A DNA stretch of 64,000 bases from a virus. This document shows positions 58,997-64,000 of the stretch, in pieces. The stretch spans positions 1 through 64,000 of IMG/VR virus record IMGVR_UViG_3300036760_000150, one strand, 5' to 3'. Numbering within the stretch: the stretch's first letter is position 1; each line of letters begins with the position of its first letter. The notes under the pieces were generated by a model. The model had not been told where the DNA came from. It saw nothing but the letters and a program-made list of their open reading frames with translations, and did not search any database. The position numbers were made by a program, and so were the translations under genes.

Positions 58997-59871
58997 TTGC
59001 GGACCTCTAGTATGTATCGGTTGATGAAAGACATCACCTTGTAGTATGCGTCTGTCATGTCCTGGTACTTCTTCCAGATAGTCATGTCGCGGTCAAACTC
59101 TTCTGAGGTGACATCGACGAATTTGGCGTTATCGATGGCTTGCATGATATACGATGATGGGTAGTAGATACCGTCACCGTTACCGTATATCTTAGACGGT
59201 GGCATGTAGCGGGACACGATACCTACAACTTCACCGTAGCTGTTAAGAACTGGAGATCCAGAGAAGCCGGGGCCTATGTTGACTGTGGCCATGAGTACAG
59301 GAGACAACGATGTGATAGGGTACTTGTCCTTGGACAAGCATATGAAGTTCTCGATAGATAAACGTCTGGGTGGTTTCTCTTTGCAGCTAACAAAACCAGC
59401 GTAGTCGATCATGCTGTCTGAGCCGTACATCTTTCCGATCGTAACCATGCCAAAGTCACTTCTCCCAAGGAAGCCAAACACTGTCACTGGTTGTTGAAGG
59501 TAAGTTGGGTACATCGACAAGTTCAGCCCCAGATGAGGGTTGACAGTTTTCATTATACATACATCAGATTGTTTGGTGACCGACACCTCTGTTATCACAT
59601 CGTAGTCTCTATCGTACAACACGGAGGGACCGTTCACAGTTTTGATGTAAGCTGTGCCGTCTCCAGATAGGCTGGCACATACATGGTTGTTTGTAACAAG
59701 GTAGGTACTTCCTTTGTAGTTCAGTGCGAAGGTGGTGGCCACCATGTACGGCATCTCGTTTGCGTCCATTTTATAGACTTTGTAGATAGACTGCTGCGAT
59801 CGGTTGAAATCTATGTCAGCATTGGCTGACGCTCCAAAGAGTAGCAGTACAGATACTAAGATTGAGATCAC
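58993..59871 (-). CDS. Secreted trypsin-like serine protease, 292 aa
   Basis: A cleavable signal peptide is evident (ISILVSVLLLFGASANA, cleavage near residue 18). Triad residues are H63 (TNNHVC), D103 (SDVCIMK) and S204 (GPGFSGSPVLN), as in S1/HtrA-type proteases; no PDZ domain follows. The enzyme should act in the periplasm or outside the cell. A signal-bearing trypsin-like protease in a phage DNA-metabolism operon is unusual. It may degrade envelope proteins or block superinfection. Starts at GTG 59871 (GTGA overlap). Confidence 0.87.
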   Translation of the reverse strand: MISILVSVLLLFGASANADIDFNRSQQSIYKVYKMDANEMPYMVATTFALNYKGSTYLVTNNHVCASLSGDGTAYIKTVNGPSVLYDRDYDVITEVSVTKQSDVCIMKTVNPHLGLNLSMYPTYLQQPVTVFGFLGRSDFGMVTIGKMYGSDSMIDYAGFVSCKEKPPRRLSIENFICLSKDKYPITSLSPVLMATVNIGPGFSGSPVLNSYGEVVGIVSRYMPPSKIYGNGDGIYYPSSYIMQAIDNAKFVDVTSEEFDRDMTIWKKYQDMTDAYYKVMSFINRYILEVRN

Positions 59872-60155
59872 AGTTTACCGCGCTCTTCCAAGAGTACAAG
59901 CAGAAACTGTATCTTGAATTTGATGGGGTTTATCAAGTCCTTGTACCCGTCCCTTAACGCCTTGAGGTCGGCGGCGAGGGATGAGATCTTGGGGTCTTCT
60001 TTCTTCTTGAGTTTCAGGTCTTCGAGTTCCTTACTCATGCTGACCACCATGTCCTTGATCTGTCCATCTTGCATCGACAACGAAGTCTCAACAAACTCCG
60101 CATCTATCTTACCGGCCAACTTATCCCTCTTCTTCTCAAGGTCTGTTGTGTCCAT
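59868..60155 (-). CDS. Hypothetical charged helical protein, 95 aa
   Basis: Rich in Lys, Asp and Leu with heptad character, and a C-terminal hydrophobic helix (IKFKIQFLLVLLEERG). ATG 60155 follows AGGAGG. Could oligomerise. No family recognised. Confidence 0.6.
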   Translation of the reverse strand: MDTTDLEKKRDKLAGKIDAEFVETSLSMQDGQIKDMVVSMSKELEDLKLKKKEDPKISSLAADLKALRDGYKDLINPIKFKIQFLLVLLEERGKL

Positions 60156-60167
60156 CTTAAAGCCTCC

Positions 60168-60545
60168 TCAGCTCGATCTTATAGACCATATAACTTCAAT
60201 ATCTCTTACATTTCTGTCTATGTCAACGGTAGACAGCATGCATCTAGATAGTCTTATGTGTGACTTGATGAAGGGTGACGTGAAACGACGCATGTACATC
60301 TCTAACATATCTAAGGTCATCCTTGAGTAGTGAATTATGTCGTTTTTGAAGTTGAGGGCGTACTCACTGAGGTCATCCTTGTTAAGGAACGCACGCAACA
60401 TGTATAGTCCTTCGTGGATTGGATCTTCCACCACCAACACCCTGTTGGTCTTATCCTTGAGTTCTTTGATAGGGATATATAACGTTGCATGGTCGAGATG
60501 CTCCCAAAGGGCCATTGTGGTGTCAAGTCTGTTAGACCTCTGCAT
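60168..60545 (-). CDS. Hypothetical protein, 125 aa
   Basis: The start is uncertain: ATG 60545 has GGGGTGG about 11 bases before it and overlaps the Rad50-like gene by 14 bases; ATGs at 60563 and 60515 are also in frame. An alpha/beta protein with RVLVVEDPIHEGLYMLRAFL in the middle and a beta end. Sits just after the Rad50-like ATPase, but has no nuclease motif. Confidence 0.55.
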   Translation of the reverse strand: MQRSNRLDTTMALWEHLDHATLYIPIKELKDKTNRVLVVEDPIHEGLYMLRAFLNKDDLSEYALNFKNDIIHYSRMTLDMLEMYMRRFTSPFIKSHIRLSRCMLSTVDIDRNVRDIEVIWSIRSS

Positions 60546-62382
60546 TGATGGTTGCCACCCCATTCTGTTTAATGACGATCAGACGACTGTCGACAGCTGC
60601 GTTGAACTCAGAGGCATGGTCCACCAACAAGTACGTCTTGTCTGCACTTTTGAACTTAAAGAACTCGAGCAAGGCCTCTTTGCTGTTGTAGTCTATGGCG
60701 TCAAAAGGTTCATCCAAGAACTTATACCCTACGTACACACCAAGTCGTCTGCTAAGTATAGTATCTAACGCCTCATCGACTGCGATGCTGAGACTTCGTT
60801 GTTCGCCACCAGAAAGAGATCCTAAACTTACTTGATCTTGACCGTCCTTTATCTCACATGTGATCTCTTTGCTTATGTTACCAGTGCTCTTCACCATCTT
60901 ATCTGGTTTAAATGTAACATATAGATGACGTATGTTGGGGATCATCTGTATGTTTTTGTTAACTTCGTAGTTCATCTCGTCGAGTACTCGATCGAAGATG
61001 TGGCCTATGAAGCCACCACGTGAGAGTACCTTCTCGGCGTAAGATAAGATCTCAACGTCGTCCACAACAAACGACAACCTGCCTTCTAACGCATCTAGCT
61101 CGCTAAGGTATTTGTTGACCTGGCTCTTGGCAGCCTCCAAGTTTTTTGCCACACTGTCGATGTATTGTTGAGCAGACGACAACGCAGATGACATGGCATT
61201 GCTGTTCATGAGAAGTTGAGATCTTCTCTCGTTAAGTACCCTCACCTCTTTGTCGACACTCTGGCTTTGTATCTCTACAAGTATGTGTGACTTTTGGTTG
61301 AGAAGGACGGACGTATCAGGTAGAACTTGTAGATCTTGCAGTTTCACATACAGTTGGTTAGCCTCAACCGTCAAGGAGGAGATCTGTCCATCGACATCTT
61401 GTGCCAGTTTGGCTGTATCTTGGTTATGTATCTCCTGCTTACAGGCATAGCAGATGTTCTTTGCCACATATGACTGCCTGTTCTTAAGATCTTGCATCTG
61501 AGACGCAATCAGCTTTATCTTCGACTCTGTTTTGATCTTATCCGACCTCTTTGAGTCAACTGATGATATCTCAAGATCTATCTGTTTAACTCGATTCAAC
61601 AGGTCGTATGGTGCAGGGCGACTTTTGACCGCAGCGATCTCCGAGTCTACTTGTTGAACATCTTCTTTTATCTTCTGGATAACAATCTTGTACTCATCAA
61701 TTGATGCTTTCTTGGTTGAAAACTCTTGGCTGGAGATATCTTTGAGCATACTATCTACACGCACCTGTGATTGCTCTGCGTTTTCTTTTAAGAACAGGAT
61801 GCGGGATGATAAAGTTTTCATCTCATCGGTAGCTTTTGATGATTTTGCTTTGATAGACTCCTGAGCTTTCTCTAGGGATGATAAATTCAAGAATACGCCC
61901 AAAAACTCCTTTTTCTCAGAGTCTTTCATGCGCAGGAATCCGCCGTACGACCCCTGTTCTCTGTATGTCAGGTACATGAAATGTTCAGGAGACAGCCCCA
62001 TCAAGTTGACGATCTTTTCTTGAACGTCATCTGCCTTGCCGTCAATCATTGCACCGTCAAACTGTGCTGTTAACTTACCTCCTATAGTGCGATCAACGAC
62101 AAGCTCCTTTCCATTAACATCTAGCACCGCAGACAGTGAGGTGGGCTTATCAGAGTTATGTCGGTTCTTTGAGTCTTTTGTTGTCAATCCTACCGATGAA
62201 GCTCCAAACAGGGCTACCTTATCGGAAAGTATGAGGGAGGTTTTTCCTGAACCATTGGACCCTCCATTATCTTTGTTCTGACCAACAACAGTACATACAG
62301 CGTTGGTAGGTACAAGGAAAGATTGGTTGACACCTATGTCTCTGAAGTTTGAGATGTTAACCTGTTTTAATGATATTCTCAT
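60532..62382 (-). CDS. SbcC/Rad50-like ATPase (gp46-type recombination protein), 616 aa
   Basis: Walker A GGSNGSGKTS (40-49), a zinc-hook CYAC (311-314) set in the middle of a long coiled coil (~165-430), ABC signature SLSGGEQ (522-528) and Walker B YKFLDEPFDAID (553-564). With a partner nuclease such proteins process DNA ends for recombination. The coiled coil is short, as in T4 gp46 (560 aa). No gp47-like nuclease is adjacent; the metallophosphoesterase 3.5 kb downstream is a weak candidate. Confidence 0.9.
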   Translation of the reverse strand: MRISLKQVNISNFRDIGVNQSFLVPTNAVCTVVGQNKDNGGSNGSGKTSLILSDKVALFGASSVGLTTKDSKNRHNSDKPTSLSAVLDVNGKELVVDRTIGGKLTAQFDGAMIDGKADDVQEKIVNLMGLSPEHFMYLTYREQGSYGGFLRMKDSEKKEFLGVFLNLSSLEKAQESIKAKSSKATDEMKTLSSRILFLKENAEQSQVRVDSMLKDISSQEFSTKKASIDEYKIVIQKIKEDVQQVDSEIAAVKSRPAPYDLLNRVKQIDLEISSVDSKRSDKIKTESKIKLIASQMQDLKNRQSYVAKNICYACKQEIHNQDTAKLAQDVDGQISSLTVEANQLYVKLQDLQVLPDTSVLLNQKSHILVEIQSQSVDKEVRVLNERRSQLLMNSNAMSSALSSAQQYIDSVAKNLEAAKSQVNKYLSELDALEGRLSFVVDDVEILSYAEKVLSRGGFIGHIFDRVLDEMNYEVNKNIQMIPNIRHLYVTFKPDKMVKSTGNISKEITCEIKDGQDQVSLGSLSGGEQRSLSIAVDEALDTILSRRLGVYVGYKFLDEPFDAIDYNSKEALLEFFKFKSADKTYLLVDHASEFNAAVDSRLIVIKQNGVATINAEV

Positions 62383-62384
62383 TC

Positions 62385-62660
62385 CTACTTCTTCTCCGTT
62401 GGGTCGTCTCGTTTTTCTATCAGCTCAAGGAGTTTATCACCACGCTCTTTTAGTTTGTTGGTGATGTCCTTGCGTAACTCAACCTTGCGAGCCATATTTC
62501 CGTTGTCAACAACCTCTATGCTGTTTGTAGAGACATCTGGCAGCTGTCTCTCCATGACGCCGCCGCAGTAACAAACCAGGTGTCCTACCTGGTCTTTGGC
62601 CTGTTTGTAGATCTTCTTCATCACATTGTTGCAGAGGTTGCATTTGTATACAGTCATCAT
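62385..62660 (-). CDS. Zinc-ribbon protein, FmdB-like, 91 aa
   Basis: CNLC near residue 7 and CYCGG near 30, followed by VMERQLPDVS, match the zinc-ribbon of FmdB-type small regulators. The C-terminal half is a charged helix. ATG 62660 is seven bases after GGAGAG. Lies between GroEL-like and Rad50-like genes; role unknown. Confidence 0.65.
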   Translation of the reverse strand: MMTVYKCNLCNNVMKKIYKQAKDQVGHLVCYCGGVMERQLPDVSTNSIEVVDNGNMARKVELRKDITNKLKERGDKLLELIEKRDDPTEKK

Positions 62661-62679
62661 GACTTAGCTCTCCATCACA

Positions 62680-62704
62680 ATTCTAACTGATGAGTTGTTA
62701 GAAT
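62680..62704 (-). other. Perfect 8-bp inverted repeat across the GroEL stop codon
   Basis: ATTCTAAC (62680-62687) and GTTAGAAT (62697-62704) flank a 9-base loop. The chaperonin stop codon is inside one arm. No T-run follows, so it is more likely an RNA-processing or stability hairpin than a terminator. Confidence 0.45.
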
Positions 62705-64000
62705 CTTGGTTCCCACTTATCCCACTCCTGCTCTCTGTCAGCTTGCGATAGGGTGCGCTGTGTGGAGTGGTAGTCTGCTGCTTCCTCTGAGTCTAGTGTA
62801 GAATCTCTTTGAAACACCACTATACCAGACAGCCCCATCAACATCTTCGCAACAGAGAGGCTGTTCTTTATAGCGTACAGTACCGCCGAGGCCGAGTCAA
62901 TGACACCGATCTCGATAGCGTCTCCGAACTTATGATTTAAAGCATCGTACGTGTAGAAGAGGGCGGTCGATGTCTGCTCTTTCTTTAGCAACCTATCAAG
63001 CCAACTGCGACGGTTGAACATCATATTCTGCCAGATCTCTAATACCTCACCGATATTCTGTCCACCATTCGTCAAGATGCGCCTGAATGGCTCCACAAGA
63101 GACTTACCCATGATGTACTTGACTGCGTCTGATAGGGCTGGGTTGTTGTGTATCTGACTAGCTAAAGTGTTGAGCGTCTTGGCGCACCCAGGCAGGACAC
63201 CGTCTTTTATAGCACCCTTTATAGCACATACGGCATCTTCTACCCTATGACGCTTCTCCTTGAGTTCAGCCTCAGAGCTGCCATACACCTTGAGCCTGGC
63301 GATGCCACCAGTTAGTATAGACATACGCTCTTTCATCATCTCGGCGTCGTACACACTCTCTGCCTGTTTGGCTTGCTGCTCAAGCTCCTCAACCCGTGGT
63401 ATCAACAGGCCTTCATCTGGGGTACCGATGATCAGACTTTTGTAACGACTATATTCAAACGTCTTCATGCTGTCTATGCCGAGGTCTTTTATCTCAGCTC
63501 CAGGAAGAGGCTTACTGAGAGGGTCGAACACAGATGCTCCAGTGAACGATGATACGTCTAAGAGGAAGTGGTACGGGCTGTTTGCCTGATGAGTCATAGG
63601 GGTGATCACAGGTATCACGTTGATGGTGTTTGGAGCTTTGAAGTTTGACGCCAATGTGGCAACGACGCTCTCAGAGAAGGCGTGAGCGATCAAAACTATG
63701 TTAGGCGACATAGCGTCTTTATCGTGTTGTTGAGCGTCAGATGCATTACCGATCTTATCGAACAAAGGCAACAGTGAGTTTATATCTGTGATCTTCCCGT
63801 TGTACAGAATAAACTTTGGCTTGTCTAGCATCGTCCTGTAATTCGACCTGTCGTTGATGAACTCCTCAAGGAAACGTCCGCAACTGTCTTCAAACCCTCT
63901 TGCGATAGGGAAACCGTCCACTTTCTCAACTCCGAAGCCTCCCATACCAGATGACTCTGCGATCGTAACCTGACCATTTGTGCCTACTAGACCAAAACAC
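62698..64000 (-). CDS. groEL-like: GroEL/Cpn60-like chaperonin (5' part beyond window)
   Basis: The visible C-terminal ~434 residues align with the chaperonin from the apical domain on. VGTNGQVTIAESSGMGGF corresponds to the GroEL VGKEGVITVEDG region, and ERMSILTGGIARLKVYGSSE followed by KRHRVEDAVCAIKGAIKDG is the highly conserved GroEL intermediate/equatorial stretch. The ending lacks the GGM-type tail (it ends EQEWDKWEPRF). Phage chaperonins are known from Pseudomonas phage EL and a few other large phages and fold phage proteins, in EL without a co-chaperonin. The frame is open to the right edge. Confidence 0.92.
   Translation of the reverse strand, partial: CFGLVGTNGQVTIAESSGMGGFGVEKVDGFPIARGFEDSCGRFLEEFINDRSNYRTMLDKPKFILYNGKITDINSLLPLFDKIGNASDAQQHDKDAMSPNIVLIAHAFSESVVATLASNFKAPNTINVIPVITPMTHQANSPYHFLLDVSSFTGASVFDPLSKPLPGAEIKDLGIDSMKTFEYSRYKSLIIGTPDEGLLIPRVEELEQQAKQAESVYDAEMMKERMSILTGGIARLKVYGSSEAELKEKRHRVEDAVCAIKGAIKDGVLPGCAKTLNTLASQIHNNPALSDAVKYIMGKSLVEPFRRILTNGGQNIGEVLEIWQNMMFNRRSWLDRLLKKEQTSTALFYTYDALNHKFGDAIEIGVIDSASAVLYAIKNSLSVAKMLMGLSGIVVFQRDSTLDSEEAADYHSTQRTLSQADREQEWDKWEPRF

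Noticed and set aside
1-64000. tRNA genes
   Set aside because: No cloverleaf-like sequence with a GTTCRANNC-type T-arm was noticed in the gaps, all of which are short; a covariance scan would be decisive.

Overview
The window is an internal stretch of a large tailed-phage genome with a contractile, myovirus-type tail. The evidence is a baseplate and tail-fibre gene cluster on one strand, and on the other a dense, overlapping set of phage replication, recombination, protein-quality-control and small accessory genes. Host-like sigma70 promoters (TTGACT-N17-TAnnnT) drive several minus-strand genes, and some products carry export or membrane-anchor signals, which fits a bacterial, probably Gram-negative, host. 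The replisome mixes a DnaE/PolIII-alpha-type polymerase with T4-like partners (gp41-like helicase, primase, UvsX-like recombinase, gp32-like SSB, Rad50/gp46-like ATPase). A GroEL-like chaperonin is also present. Together these suggest a jumbo-phage-sized genome not closely related to phiKZ. I cannot name a genus or host from the sequence alone.

Layout. 1-1776 (minus): small accessory genes. The first is cut by the window edge and is largely made of a 12-bp in-frame tandem repeat. 1931-29120 (plus): the late tail module. In order it holds two small proteins, a tape-measure-like protein, a hub-like protein, a central spike, a LysM/gp25-type fusion, a giant J/gp6-like wedge protein, a second wedge protein, a tail-tube-like protein, three long fibre or adaptor proteins (the last with YadA-like head repeats) and an M15 peptidase. 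Three intergenic gaps here carry the same CTTAATCTT...GTACCC element 58-66 bp upstream of a start codon, a good candidate late promoter.

29121-42457 (minus): peptide deformylase and many tiny overlapping genes, including three paralogous MKRSE/DM proteins, two of which have a C-terminal WEPED motif that doubles as ribosome-binding site and start codon of the next gene. The same region holds a UDG-fold protein, a membrane-anchored subtilase, a BCS1-like AAA+ ATPase, a ClpP-like protease and a second AAA+ ATPase. 42454-54954 (minus): the replisome, with inteins in the helicase and in the polymerase and a free-standing HNH endonuclease abutting the polymerase start. 54981-64000 (minus): zinc-ribbon and coiled-coil proteins, a metallophosphoesterase, a RuvC-like resolvase, a secreted trypsin-like protease, a Rad50-like ATPase and the GroEL-like chaperonin, which runs off the right edge.

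How the genes work together. The plus-strand genes build the baseplate, spike and fibres, which recognise and puncture the host. The minus-strand genes replicate, recombine and repair DNA and remodel proteins. Most minus-strand neighbours overlap by 1-4 bases (ATGA, GTGA, TTGA, TGATG), pointing to long polycistronic messages with coupled translation. The points most worth following up are the WEPED overlap system, the five-part proteolysis/chaperone set, the degenerate polymerase intein beside a free-standing HNH gene, the repeated late-promoter-like motif, and a strong enrichment of the 7-mer CCTWAGG in the late genes. No tRNA, rRNA or CRISPR array was seen.
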